Shown: one piece after another, positions 47,489 through 60,778 of the stretch
Layout: the number at the start of each line of letters is the position of its first letter
Position numbering within the stretch: the first letter of the stretch is position 1
Notes under the pieces: model-generated
The model's input: only the letters and a program-made list of their open reading frames with translations
Told to the model about the DNA's origin: nothing
Database searches by the model: none
Assembly (NCBI RefSeq): GCF_021869535.1
Contig: NW_026262581.1
Location: 114,914,771-114,978,770, forward strand
Length of the DNA stretch: 64,000 nt
Direction: 5' to 3'
DNA from: Mytilus californianus
Lineage: Eukaryota > Mollusca > Bivalvia > Mytilida > Mytilidae
Program-made: the position numbers and the translations under genes

Positions 47489-48571
47489 AGTACACTGTAT
47501 ATTTTGAATACTGGTCACGCCTTACGACAGTCTGTGAGTCAGTACTATAAGGAGACAGTATTAATCCACATCAGCATAAAGGTTATTGGAAGTTTTGATA
47601 AATAGTTTATTCAACTATCTGTAGGTATATTTTGAAAGTTATAGAGAAGGTCAGTATTCTTTGTGAAATATTGCTTGTCTCTTTTCTCTTTAGGAGATCA
47701 CACCAAATCTTGTTTTATTGTGAAGAATCCTGCTGTTTCTCTTGGATTGGCTGACTTGAGATTTATTATTCACAGCTTGAGAAGCATGTTATATATTGGT
47801 AGAAATCATTGTATTTATTCTTATCTTTTTGAATACTTTGATGAGATAGTAATAATTGAATTAGCTGCAGAATCAGAATATTGGAATTGTTTGCTGCTCT
47901 GGATTGTATACTGACTATTTATACTTGTATGAGGTGGAATAGCTTGTGAGAGATGCTCAACTTCATAGATTCAAGAATATCTTCAGTTGCAGAAATTGGG
48001 TGCCAAAGGTCAGCAACACAAAGCTGACAGATTTAGTCTAAATGATTTGTAAATAACATTGAATTGCCTGATCTTGATCGGTTATCCATATTTTGTACAC
48101 TGCAGTTCATAAACCTTCAGTATTAAATAGCGATTTTATATAAGATGAAGTGAATTTCCACCTGTGGATTATTCCTAATTGCATACATTGGTATGAAGAA
48201 ATAATGGCAGTTAAAACCACAAAATTGCCACTACTGTGGTCTTAACTTTCCTGTAGATCATCTAGAAAGACTTGATAGTCTTGATATACATACTTAATAT
48301 TTGTATGTGTTTTGTTAAGTCAGCCAACAGATGGACATTCACACAATGATATGTATTCATGGAGAATTTTTTACCTTTCTAAATCAATACCAGTAATTAT
48401 GGTTGGACTTGTGGTAGCTCTTATATATATGACCATAACTATGGGCCTTAGTCTATTACTATGGAAGGATTTCTAGTTAATAGTCCATTTGTGTGAGTTG
48501 GCATAATTTGTATCTATTTATATGTAAGTTTTAATACTAATGACAGACTTCTGGTAGTCACTCTTATACAT

Positions 48572-49110
48572 TAATGTTTGGTAGTTTCTTTTGTCTTTTA
48601 TGGACATCAATTCATGTTTGGTAGTTTTTCGTGTTTTTCATGGACTTCCACTTTTGTTTGGTAGTTTCTTCTGTCTTTCATGGACTTAACTTTTGTTTGG
48701 TAGTTTCTCATGTCTTTCATGGACTTCCACTCATGTTTGGTAGTTTCTTGTGTCTTTCATGGACTCCCACACATGTTTGGTAGTTTCTTCAGTCTTTTAT
48801 GGACTTCCACTCATGTATGGTAGTTTCTCGTGTCTTTCTTGGACTTCCACTTTTGTTTGGTACTTTCTCGTGTCTTTCACTCATGTTTGGTAGCTTCTCG
48901 TGTCTTTCAAGGACTTTGACTCATGTTTGGTAGTTTCTTTTGTCTTTCATGGACTTCCACTCATGTTTGTTAGTTTCTCATGTCTTTCATGGACATCCAC
49001 TCATGTTTGGTAGTTTCTTGTGTCTTTCATGGACTTGCACTCATGTTTGTAGTTGCATTTGTCTTTTATGGACTTGCACTCATGTTTGGAAGTTACTTGT
49101 GTCTTTTACT
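48572..49110. repeat. 40-bp minisatellite, about 13 units
   Basis: The unit is CATGTTTGGTAGTTTCTYGT, GTCTTTCATGGACTTCCACT. Starts at 48731 and 48771 show the 40-bp period. One unit near 48861-48890 has an internal deletion. The period is not a multiple of three, and the open frames across it on the + strand are by-products. Confidence 0.93.
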
Positions 49111-49475
49111 ATGGGTGCACTTCTATATAACTTATAGTGTTTCCTTAAAACCAATTTGGTAATGTCAAAATGTACTTCACAGATAATTGTAGGGAACTGT
49201 AATGATCCCTCACATGTAATTACACTATTTCCTATGTACCCTCGAAGAATCTGTTTTGTAAATCTGGAATAGAAGGAATAGGATGTATCAGTTTTTGACT
49301 CAAATTCCCCTATGGTTATAAATGAATTTAGTGAAAATGTCTGTTCTAGCAACAAACTGAGTTAAACAGTTTTACTGTACCTTTAGAATGAATATATTTC
49401 CTATTTTAAGCCATAAAACTGTACAATAATTTTCAAATGCCAACAGGTAAAATTTTCTTGGGAACAAATGGCAAC

Positions 49476-49580
49476 AGCACAATCATAGATAACATCAGTA
49501 CAATGGTAGATGACATTAGCACAATCATAGATGACATCAGCACAATCATAGATGACATCAGCACAATGGTAGATGACATC
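49476..49580. repeat. 21-bp minisatellite, five exact units
   Basis: Five units of AGCACAATCATAGATGACAT plus C (variant AGCACAATGGTAGATGACAT) start at 49476, 49497, 49518, 49539 and 49560. Since 21 is three times seven, the array is open on both strands: + strand heptads STIIDDI/STMVDDI within 49437-49730, and a hydrophobic MSSTIVL repeat on the minus strand. No splice or start evidence supports translation. Confidence 0.93.
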
Positions 49581-50476
49581 ACCACAAAATTATCAGCTGT
49601 GGCTTCAATAGTTTCAAGTTTTGTTCTTTTTTTTTTAGACATGTATGCAATTACTAAACTTAAGTATAGCTGTAAACTTAATGTTGGCTTTTCCTTAATG
49701 TCACTTTTTAGTAATAGGGACAATCAGTAGATTGATTTTATGGTTAAATGTCCAGATTTTTAAATTGCAGTAAATATTTTTCCTTTCGATAAATTCTGTT
49801 GCTGAAAGTATTTTTGGTGTAATTATTTGATAGTGAATGAAGGTTTCCCCAGAAATTGGCATTAATTCAGTGAGGTAATTTTACTTGCTCTTACTTTTCC
49901 TTTGAAAGAAGATGATGATTAGTATTTAATGAAAGGTGATAAGAAAACAGTTTTGGGTCGGTTGATGCAGTCATGTTTATAAATGGTGGTGAAATCTGTT
50001 GAGATTGCATTTTCATCAATGAAAAAGGACCTGTTGGGTAATCAGCCTGATTTTCACACGATCAAATGTCATATTGATTAAGAAAACAGTTGTATGCTAC
50101 ACTATCATGACTATTGGCATTACCAAATCTTCTTACCATTTTGTAATTGAATAATTGGATTTTTCAGACACCAGAAGTCTGTTAATGTAGAAATCATACC
50201 TTTATTTTGGCTGCATTTTTTTGGTTATGTATGTCATTTTTTCTAAATTAGAAATTGTCTAGGTAGGTACAGATAGAAAGCTTATATGATCCATCATATA
50301 TTTTGACATACTTGAATTGATGATACCTAATGATTGGCAAAGATTATGTTATTAGAGAACACACTATATGGGTATACAAATAAAACTCCAGATTTTTATT
50401 CAGAAAATGGATGTGTAATGTCCTTTTTTGTACAGTTTTTTTTTAGTTTAATGATTTCTTTTTTCTGTTTTTTTTT

Positions 50477-50665
50477 CATGGCTTAGCCAAGGGTTTTGTT
50501 TTACTCTGCTTTGCCTTCCATTGCTAAGCTAAGAGTATTGTTTTTGTAATGGCTGAGCTAAGAGATTTGTTTTTCCATGGCTGCGCTAAGAGTTTTGTCT
50601 CCCATGGGTGGCTAAGAGGCTTCTTTTCCATGGCAAAGCTTAGAGTATTGTTTCACTATGGGTTT
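50477..50665. repeat. ~28-bp degenerate minisatellite, about six units
   Basis: CATGGCTGAGCTAAGAGTTT plus TGTTT-type units recur. GCTAAG is at 50528, 50557, 50585 and 50611, and GCTTAG at about 50638, giving spacings of 26-29 bp. Many substitutions suggest an old array. Confidence 0.8.
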
Positions 50666-51290
50666 TTTTTTGTATGGACATGTGCATGTAGTAGCTGTTA
50701 TTAAACCTCTATTGAATAAACTGGTAAAGACAGTAAATCATGTTTGTAGAATCAGCTTAAGTGTGAATTCTGACAGAGCTTATCATATTCCTAATAACAC
50801 AGTAATCAATTAATGACCTCTTAAAAACATGATAATTATAGATTTACATCAATACAGAATTGTAATGTGATTAACTAGGCGCCCCACTCTTGTTACAAGA
50901 TCATCAATTTTAGATAAAAAGACCATCTTCCTTCAAAGGATGTTCTATTTAGAAAAATATATTTGTAATTTTTCCATTTTTAAAAATTGAAATTTAGACA
51001 AACTTTGCAGCTCAATGATTAGTTGAGTCATGCAATAGGACACATACATGTTAGATACCACTACAGTCAAAGAGTCAAAAGTTTACTGTACAGATTTTGC
51101 TCATTTAGGTTATTTTCAAAGATAGTTCCATCATTTTTATATTGAAGAAATGTGTTTAGAGAATTTGTACTAACTAATGCTTTATCAAATCTCCAATGTT
51201 TCAGTATGCAGAGGAACATATACCAGAACTTGAGATAAACTATATATATTTTGACCTCTCCTTGACAGACAAGTTTTGATCATTAACATT

Positions 51291-51630
51291 TAACAGGCTA
51301 TTATTTGAACTTGGAATTATTTTTAATTATGGAACTTGCATTATTTCTTGTGCTTGAAATTTTTTATGAATTCCATGTTTATTCTGTATTATAATGTTCT
51401 GTGCGGCGCACAACACTTTCTATTACAAAGAAGATAGCATATTTTTCAATAGAATGTACTGTGCCGCGCACAACACTATCTATACAAAATACATTGTGTG
51501 GAAAGTGTTATGCACCGCTCAAAACATAATAATACTTAATAAACATGGAATTTATCAAAAATTTCAAATACATGAAATTATGCAAATTCCATAATTAAAA
51601 ATAATTCCAAGTTCAAATAATAGCCTGTTA
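51291..51630. mobile_element. 340-bp foldback element (near-complete palindrome)
   Basis: The left arm begins TAACAGGCTATTATTTGAAC and the last bases are its reverse complement. At least 50 bp pair almost perfectly and the pairing continues, with more mismatches, towards the centre. The central part holds a thrice-repeated block: GTTCTGTGCGGCGCACAACA (51396), GTACTGTGCCGCGCACAACA (51456) and an inverted degenerate third (51507-51526). TA at each edge fits a TA target site but cannot be proven. No coding frame of interest. Confidence 0.85.
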
Positions 51631-52366
51631 TTTTGTATAAAAATATTATATTATGACTTCAAAATATTTTTAATATTTTATTTAATGTGTTATATAAAAT
51701 ATTTGGAACATCATCACAATAAAAATTCTTTGGATATATAGTCTCCTGATGACGTTCTTGTACAAAAACAAAATTTAATTTGTTTGCTCATATACGTGCA
51801 CAATAAAATGTTGCAAGCCTTGCACAGTGTGATCTTAAAAAACTATAGAACTGCAGTTACACATCTCATTTATTTTTGACATAAAAGTTATCTTATGTGA
51901 AATCGTAATATATCTTCTTCCTTTCATCTATATTTTATGTCCTTATAATAAATCTCAGTTACTATTGAAATTGTAGCCATTACACATTCTACAAGATGTA
52001 CAATAAATGATACATATTTTGTTTAACTTAGCTGGATGTTTTCTAATCATTTGTCATCAAGATTCAGTTCAGCTTTAAAGAAAGTCATTCTTAATGCTTT
52101 TTTTGTGATTTTGAATAAAAATTGCAATAAGATTTTGATGTAATTAGTAACTTTGATCACTATATTACATACAGGATTTTTTTGCTGAGCTGGTCATTAT
52201 GAAAAGATGTTAATTATGTGATAAATGTATCGTAACATCAACATAGTGTTTTTTCTTCAAACTTATAAATAAATGATCTAGTCCTCTGATATTTGGCCTA
52301 GACTATAAACTTGTGAAACAATTGTCTTTAGAAATTCTACAAAATGCAGAACATGCTATATTTGAG

Positions 52367-52511
52367 CATGACAGTAGATTTCCAGTAACAAGGACCATGA
52401 CAGTAGATTTCCAATAACAAGGACCATGACAGTAGATTTCCAATAACAAGGACCATGACAGTAGATTTCCAATAACAAGGACCATGACAGTAGATTTCCA
52501 ATAACAAGGAC
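52367..52511. repeat. 29-bp minisatellite, five units
   Basis: Units CATGACAGTAGATTTCCAAT plus AACAAGGAC start at 52367, 52396, 52425, 52454 and 52483. Copies differ at only one or two positions, so the array is recent. The minus-strand open frame across it cycles through three frames and is a by-product. Confidence 0.95.
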
Positions 52512-55500
52512 TATAAATCATCTACAGTAGTTTAGTTGGATGTGATTATAAGCCATTTTGAAAGTGACATTTGTTAACTGGAGTGTTTGATCAATGTGTG
52601 GTATTTTACAAAGTAACAATTGAGTTTCACCTTTTCTCACCTGGTCTGTATAATCCTTGTTAATGTGTTTGGATATGAAATCTACTATTGTTGACTTTGG
52701 ATATGGTTAATTCAAACACTGAATCTTGTCCTTGTTGTTGCTAATCCCCATCATCAATACTACATTCTTCATAAAACAGTTGTAAATTATTTTCCCAGTT
52801 TGATCTGTTCAAACACTTGTCTGTTTAAAGAAATTTCTATTTCTTTTCAAGTTGTATTTTATTGAAGAACATTTAGATTATATTTGGTGATAGCCTTAAA
52901 TCAAAGAATAAAAGGTGTTAAACATAGCTGTCAGAGACTCCAAAATACAAGCAGAGTTATTGGTAGGCGGTATTTTTGAATAAAAAAGGTACCATTATAG
53001 TATTATACTGATGGAGTTGATTTATTGATTGATTTGATGCATTCATGTTTTTTTTGTCACATTTTCTGAGCAGCTACAAGTAATAGCTGTTTTCAGTTTT
53101 TAAATGGCTCTAACTTTAATTTGCTTATGCCATTCAGTATGACACACTTTCAGTTCCTTTGATGTTCTTCTTTCTTTTTGATGAAAAGTTATATTTCGAT
53201 AAGGTCATGCATATACTTGTATATGATATTTTGTCACCTATTTATTTAGAAACTATAAGTCATAGTTTCTGTTAATATGGCACCGAGCTTCATCTGGTTT
53301 TGCAATACCAAATTGTGACACATTTTCAATTCCTTTGGATGTTGAACATTGCACGGAGTATAATTAGTTAGGGATAGCTCACAGTACATCTTATTTGTTC
53401 TTGTTTAAAAATTTGGCAGCTTATCAGAGTGAATGTTCAGAAGTTCATTTTTCAGAAACATGTGAAGGTCTTAAATTCTGTTTTGACAGATTCTTAAATT
53501 AATTTTCACAAGACATGTAATGTGTATATTTCCAAATAATTTTAGCACAAAAGATAAACTTAATTTAGGAATTATAAATCACTTGTAACTTAATAAATCA
53601 AGATTTTGTCATATTTTTGGTCATTTATATTGGTCAGTGAACTTTTCTTTTTCTATACAAACAAACATGATATTGAAATAACTTTTTAATTTTATTCATA
53701 ATATAATATTTTGGCCACAATTTGTACTTCAAAGTACGTGGTACAGCAATATGACTCATTTGTTTGGGTGTATTGTATCAAAATGAAAAAAAATAGCATT
53801 GACTTTTTAAGTTACCGAATGAGACCGTTAGAGTGACAAAATGAAAAACACAGTTAAATTTAAAAATTTAAATCCAATACCAGTGTTGAAACTGTTTGTT
53901 ATTTTACAGTGTTAATCAATCTTGAGGTCTTCGTACTACTGCACATACACCTACAACTTTATTTAAACTACAAAAGTGTCCATTTTAGAAAACAAACAGA
54001 AGCTATATTGGTGTTCTTTAAAAGAATAACAAGTTGCAAAATATGAAACATTTTATTGTAGGAATAATTGCACAAATGCAGTAAATAGTATTTGTTATTT
54101 TCTGATTGTTTTCACCTTAACCAAAGCAAATTATTTATCAAATTAATATCTCATTTACATTTAATGATACAAAACATTTACTTAAACTTGTGTTGCGATG
54201 ACTTTGATTGTCCTTATCAAAATGTTCAAACAACCAAAGCATACATATTCATATTTCCAACTTGTGACATTTAACAACCTCTAACATTTTGTAATATCCA
54301 AATTATAACTTTGAAATTTATGCATGCAAATTGCTGCCGAAAGTATTGAAATATACACAGTTTTGTCTACATTTTATGAAATTGTAAAAATGTACAAAAG
54401 TTTGATGTTAAATGTAGTGTTATGCCAAACACACATGCAGATATTTCTGAGAACATCAGTTTAAAATTTCATGTCATGAAATTTTTAACAACCAATCAAT
54501 TTTGAAGATGCAAACATTGAATATTGCAGTACACTGTAGTTGTAGAAATATGCTGTGTTGGCAGTATAGTATAAGAAAAGTGAGTTAATGATTAAAATGA
54601 TCAAGTAGATGATGATAGTTTAATGAAGAAATTATCAGTATGTGTCTGTGATCCATGTAATTCTGAGGAATTTGATAACCAGGAGCAAACAGTAGGTAGA
54701 TAAGTTGTGATTAATGACAATTCACTGTGAGAGACAGGTCACATTGCTTCATAATAACTCCTCAATTGATCCCACTGTATGGAATGCTGTTGCCGTGTAG
54801 GGAGACGTTTTGTCGTTTTGTTGCAAAAATATCTGTTAAGCCGTTATTTTGGTCAACATTACATCATACTGAGTAAATTGACTTGAATATTCTTGGTTCT
54901 ACTGTATATGAAAATAATAGGACAAATTTAGTAATGAAGATGAGACTATTATGATATGATGATTAATAGATTTATCCTGTCCTAGACATGTCAAGCACTT
55001 TTGAAACCCAATTAAACACCAATTTATTTCAGATAAAATGTCTGTAAAAGTTGAAGTCAACTTGATTTGACATATGAAATGATATCTGTATTTTTAATAG
55101 CATTATAACTTATGTTGACCCTACAGGATCCAGATTTTAACAACACCACTATTTTCAAAGAATTTAAAATATTCTGTTAGAAAAATGTGCATATATCATA
55201 AAATGCTCTTCTTATAGTCCTTTTCCGAAACCAATTTTTTAGAACTATGAATCCATTGTAAAAAAAATTATTAAAGCAAGTTATTTCCATTTGTGGATGC
55301 ATAAATGTTGGCTGCAATGCAGAACAGTGATATATATATATATATATCTATCTGAAGCATTAACACCAAGTAAACTAGACTGTTATTATTGTCAAATACA
55401 AGTACTGCCCTATTACCCTTCTCTGCATGAAAATAACTTACTGGAAATTAAAATGGTGATCTAAGAAATCACTATTATGGAAAGCACTATTTTGACTTTG

Positions 55501-58500
55501 AGAGAGATATCATGAATATGCTTTTACTTTCGACCAACACTGTCTACACTGTATTATTTTAAGTAATTATATTTAACATGGATACTGCATAATTTCTATA
55601 CATTTTTACCAATGTTTGTCATTATCATCGAGGTAACAGCCAAAGAATTCTAAGTGATGCAATCTACAGACTACAGTTTTATTTTGTTTTCTACATTGTA
55701 CTTGCTTCTTGAGTTCAAAGACAGTCTTTATCTGTTCGCTGTTAGATTGTGACCGCATAAATATCAGTCATTTTTCTTAGTCATATGTGAAATTGGTAAT
55801 ATCTTCGTTACAGAATTATAAAAAAGTTTACATCATGAGTTATCCTAAGTTTGCTTAATTGTGATATTTCTGGCATGCCACTATGCATTCATCATTATAA
55901 TGACAATAACTTAAGATGAAAGAAATATTTGACACTTCTCTAAGTAACTTATTTATTATCTTTTCATTTAAAAAAAGATGTGCTTCAAAAATCACAGGTG
56001 TTTTGTAGAGAAATGAAGTGAGAACTATACAAATTATCTGCTTGGAACATATCACATTAAGATATTTAAAAAAATTCAAAATCAGTTAAGTTAAAAGTAT
56101 TTTAAAAATTAAACTCTTTGGCTTCAAATATAAAATGTGAAGCAGTTTGCCTTGATGTTTAATTATTCTATGGAAAAATATAAAGATTATGAAAAACAGA
56201 ATTATTCACTGCTGATAGACCTTGAAGTCCTTAATTTTTTGTTATTTGATCAGTGTAAAAGGAGTATAATAAGTACTCAAATGGTTTTGGGATAGATATT
56301 CTAATTACATGTACTTTAATTGATATGATTTCTGACAGTATAGCCAAGTCAAAAGAGAATACATTGCTATGACTTATCCTGTACTAAAAAAAGATTTATA
56401 GGTTCATTCATGAAGGTGATCTTTGATCTGGATTTACAAAATGTGAAATGTGAAAGGTAGAAAAAAGAATGAACAAGGAACAAGTGTTCTGTATTTGAAA
56501 CTGTGGAAACAATTCTTTTGATGGAAGTGACGTCTACGAATATTTCAGCACGGAATTTGTAATGGGTTCTCCCTTGAAGGCCCCACAGTGAGATGACCAA
56601 GCAGCCACCACTTTACTCATCAATATTTACAGGGTTAAATAACATGATAGAATGTTAAAACAACTTTCAAGTCATATTTTACAAAGTTTATGTCTCTGAT
56701 GTTTTTGATTGGAAACATTTTTCTTCAGACTGCATCTGATACTACCAGACATCTTGATGAAATCTTACATAGTTTGTTGACGTTTTCTGACATGATTCGG
56801 TGTCAAGAGATTATACTGTTTAGCTTCTGTTCCTATTAGTCAGGTTGTTGTGTAATTTTAAAGTTGATTTTAGTAAGAAAAAATACCTAATTCAACCTTT
56901 TAAATATATACCACTGAAATGACAAAATTAGAAAATAACAAAAATTTTATCCTAATATCTAAACTTAACATTTGCTTGGCAACTTTGGTGCATCCAAAAT
57001 CTATGTTCAAAATAAGGATCTTCCTGTGTGTTCTCCTTTAACAGAAGAAAACAATAAGATGTATGATTTTTTTTTTATATGAGATTAAATGTTGTCTCTA
57101 GGATAATTGGTTATAAAAGCATTCTTACCATTAAAACTTCCTAATTTAAGAGGATTTTGTCGTTACATCATAAAGATCACAGCAGGGGTCTATTGAGAGC
57201 TGATACTGAATCTTTTTTATTGTATAATCTTCTGATGATAGCACCAGTCTGTAACTGTTACTGGGTTATTTCTAAACTCATTGCAAACCTTTTATATTTT
57301 GCTTTTATACTTTACTGCACACTGAATTTAACTTGTAACCTAACTGATTGAATCATTGATACATGTGTTTCTTTCCATATGGTGGTAGAAACATTAAGGT
57401 TCAATTAAGTTCATGTGATATACCAGTCCTTTTTAAACCAATGACCTGTTTATCTACACTAGCTTTCTGACAATTGAAACTTTAAACAGTAATTAGTTAT
57501 AGATAATAATTGTTCAATCTCTTTTATAAAAATGATATAGGTGGACAGGTCATCTGAGACCAGTCTTAGACAAATTGTTTAAGTGATCAGAACACCACTA
57601 TGTATGATAAAGAAATATAGAAGAGCAAGCCCGATAAACAGAGAAAATGATGTTTGAAATACAATATAATGGTAGGAGGGAAGATCTCCCAACAAGACAT
57701 CAGAGAATAATAAATGAAAATTGTTTTATAATTGACAGTAAATGAGAAATAATAAGTCAGTGTAACTTTACTACAAGAAAATGACAGTGTAGATGTACTG
57801 ATAGTGCCAAAAATGACAAACTTTCCTTATACACAGTACTATTGTTACCTGATGTATATCTAGTAACATGTATCATAAACCAAGGAGTAGATGGACATTG
57901 CTGGATGTCCAATAGTATGGGTTCTATTTGAAATGATAAATGTTTGCCTTTGAAAATTAATAATACATAAAAAGGAATGACAGAAAGATACAGCACACAC
58001 AGTACAACAGACCACATCAACTATACTCAAAATATTTAGTTGCCCTTTTAGAGTTAAGATTTTATCATTATTTCTTTATTTATCTATTTTTATGCTTTCT
58101 TTGCTAAATCAGATACCAGGACAATCAAAATACAATTCTAAAGCACTGAACCCTTGGTGTATGTTAATTGTAGTATCACAACTTATATATAATTAGCAAT
58201 GCCTTCGTTAGTTCTTCCACAAAACGTGAGTTTCCCTGCTGGACGTAACGTACATCCCAAATTGATTTTTTTTTATTGTAGATAGTCCTGCTGTTTTCTT
58301 ATTATGTGTTGTTACCTTTGAGTTTGTATGTATCAAATTATGGCCCCTATGGTCCTTTTATTAATCATATAAAAATATTTGACTTTGTCCGAACAAAATA
58401 AAGGTTTACCATACTATTTATACTGGTATTTTGAGGGGTCTAGAGTTAGAGTAATAACAAATTTCTTAAAGTACAGATGAAAAGTCGTTATTTTGCACAA

Positions 58501-60112
58501 CACTAGTTGAAAGATATATCTAAGAAATATGCTGTCAAAGACAGAGTCTGAAAAATGGAATGAAAGAAGTTGTTTAATCATGTGAACCTTTGTATTCCTA
58601 TTATGATTAGGAACAGAAAAGACAACCTGTTATTTTTTATGGTTCAGACATGTAATTAATGTTATTATGTTTGGCCAGCTATAAGTCAAATAAATTAGTT
58701 TGTTTTCCTCTGCTGTTTTGTCTATTAACTACAGGCTCCATGTTAACAAAGCTTTCTAGGTTATATATTGAGCATGTTAATCTATTTATTGAAACCATGA
58801 CTGTACAATATTTTTCTTCCACCTGTCTTTTTATCCTGAACATATTCTGAAATTTTTCATGTTCAAAAAGAAATTAATAATACTTTAAAACTTCAGTGAT
58901 CAGTTCTATATTGGCAGCAAAGACACAAACTTTGTCAAATAAACACCTAAATGAGAACAATTATAAAACTATGTCGCAACTAATATCATGGGTAAGCTGT
59001 GACATTTGTATATTACATTTTAGCCGACAGTTACTGCTATACATAGGCATGGTATTAGAAGGGCACTATGTTTAACACATAAAGTATATAATCTTTTCTT
59101 TAAAACATTTTTGAGAGCTGTAGTCTTTAAAGCTTTCTTGTCAAATGATCATTTACCAATATCCCTCTAGGTCTGATCTGACCCAGGAATTAGTTGAGGA
59201 CGCTGCTTGCATTCATTAATGTATATTAACCATATTGAGGCACAATAGTAAGTGAGAAAACTGCTGAGGTATAAATTGTAGTACAAATTCCAATAGCTTT
59301 GTATTTCTATTCATTCATTTAAATATAAGTTTGTTATTTCCATTGAGGTAGACACAATATTTAAACAGTTTAATGTCCCATTACAATTTCATTGAACAAA
59401 TAATCACTATTTACTGGGACTGTGTATAGATTCTGTTTCATAGTATTAATATTTTATTGAGTATGTGATAATATGTTTAAATTCAGATCAGTGGGCATTT
59501 TCAGTTTGAATACTATCTCAAAGTTTGATAAATTAAATCGGTCAGTCAAATCATAACTTTATAAAAATTTACTTGTTGACCTTAAAAGTATTATATAATT
59601 TTTATTATTATCACTTTAGTGAAAAGGTTTAAGGGAGGATCATTGGTTGTAACCTTTCTGCCTACAAATTAATTTTCTATGTTTGAAGTATTATCAAGTT
59701 CATTCTTATTGAGTATTCATACTAAGCTATCTGAATAGTACAGACTGCTTAACAGTAGGCCATTGGATGAGTAGGGCCCAGTCTGTCCAAGACATACTAG
59801 CTCAAAGTGGTTTTTCTTCTTCTTAGAGTAATGATTGATTTAGTAATCTTTTAATTAATTTCACACAAATTTTTATCCAGTACATTTTGGTGGAGTTAGA
59901 ATTCAATTATTGAATCTTTTAGTTGGCCAGCAAAGTTAAGATCTACATATGCAGATATTCAAATTGTCTTTAGTTAGGGATTTTTATTGTCTGAAATGCC
60001 TTTGCTTGTGTTTGAACCTTGAAGGCTGCTATAATTACAGCTTGTTTTTACTTTTTGATCATTAGATCTTTGTTACTAAATGATTTTATGCAGCAGATTT
60101 AGATCAATGGCG

Positions 60113-60778
60113 ATATATATGTAGGACTCCGAGGTGCGACAGGGACGCTGAAGTGCGATGGTCACGCTGAAGTGCAATGGTCTGCACCAAAGTGCGATGG
60201 TCTTTTCACTGATGTGTGATGGTCTATATGATGCTTGATGAGAACTGGTTTTTTTTACTAGCTAGAATATAAATTTTCATTTTTTTGTCCATAAGATTTT
60301 AATGGCATTTCAATATCGATGATATGTATCTGTATGGTTGAACATATGTAAACTGTTTGAATGTCATCTGTTAGTACCCTGCTAATATTATAGTTTCATC
60401 TATACATTTAATGAACATCTTTTCAAACAGTGTTTGCAACATTTGAAACACAGAATATATTTCATATTATGTATTTTCTTAGTTGTAGTTGCATAATAAA
60501 TTAGAGATTGTCCTAATTTATTTTGCTGCATAGTCTCAGCTATTTACTAAACAATTTGAAAAGCTGCCTCTAACAAGCAACTTGGCTTCTTCATCGACAT
60601 GTGAACATGAAAAACATTAATTATAAAGTTTATGTAACCTATCGCACTTCAGTATAGCTATCAACAAGATAGCATCACAATGAAACCATTGCACTTTAGC
60701 GTGATCAAAAATGCACTTCAGCGTCAAACCATCGCACATCAGCGCAATCATTACGGTTCAGAGTCCTACATATATATA
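60113..60778. mobile_element. 0.67-kb inverted-repeat element with GCTGAAGTGCGATGG motif arrays
   Basis: The left end ATATATATGTAGGACTC (60113) and the right end GAGTCCTACATATATATATA (60761) are inverted copies. Each arm carries several copies of CGCTGAAGTGCGATGGTC: the left arm at about 60147-60225, the right arm inverted at about 60640-60750. The ~400-bp centre is plain AT-rich DNA. TA-rich edges suggest a TA target, but the duplication cannot be delimited. Confidence 0.8.

Noticed and set aside
47663-47914. 83-codon ORF following a CTCTTTAG acceptor-like site, tested as ADAMTS exon 7
   Set aside because: It has none of the expected CDTLGLAE or HExxH motifs. The upstream ATG is arbitrary and the sequence is hydrophobic and AT-driven.
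48940-49162. Two overlapping + strand ORFs with repeated FHGL/CTHV motifs
   Set aside because: They are readings of the 40-bp minisatellite in different frames.
52303-52521. 72-codon minus-strand ORF with GNLLSWS-type repeats
   Set aside because: It cycles through the 29-bp minisatellite in three frames.
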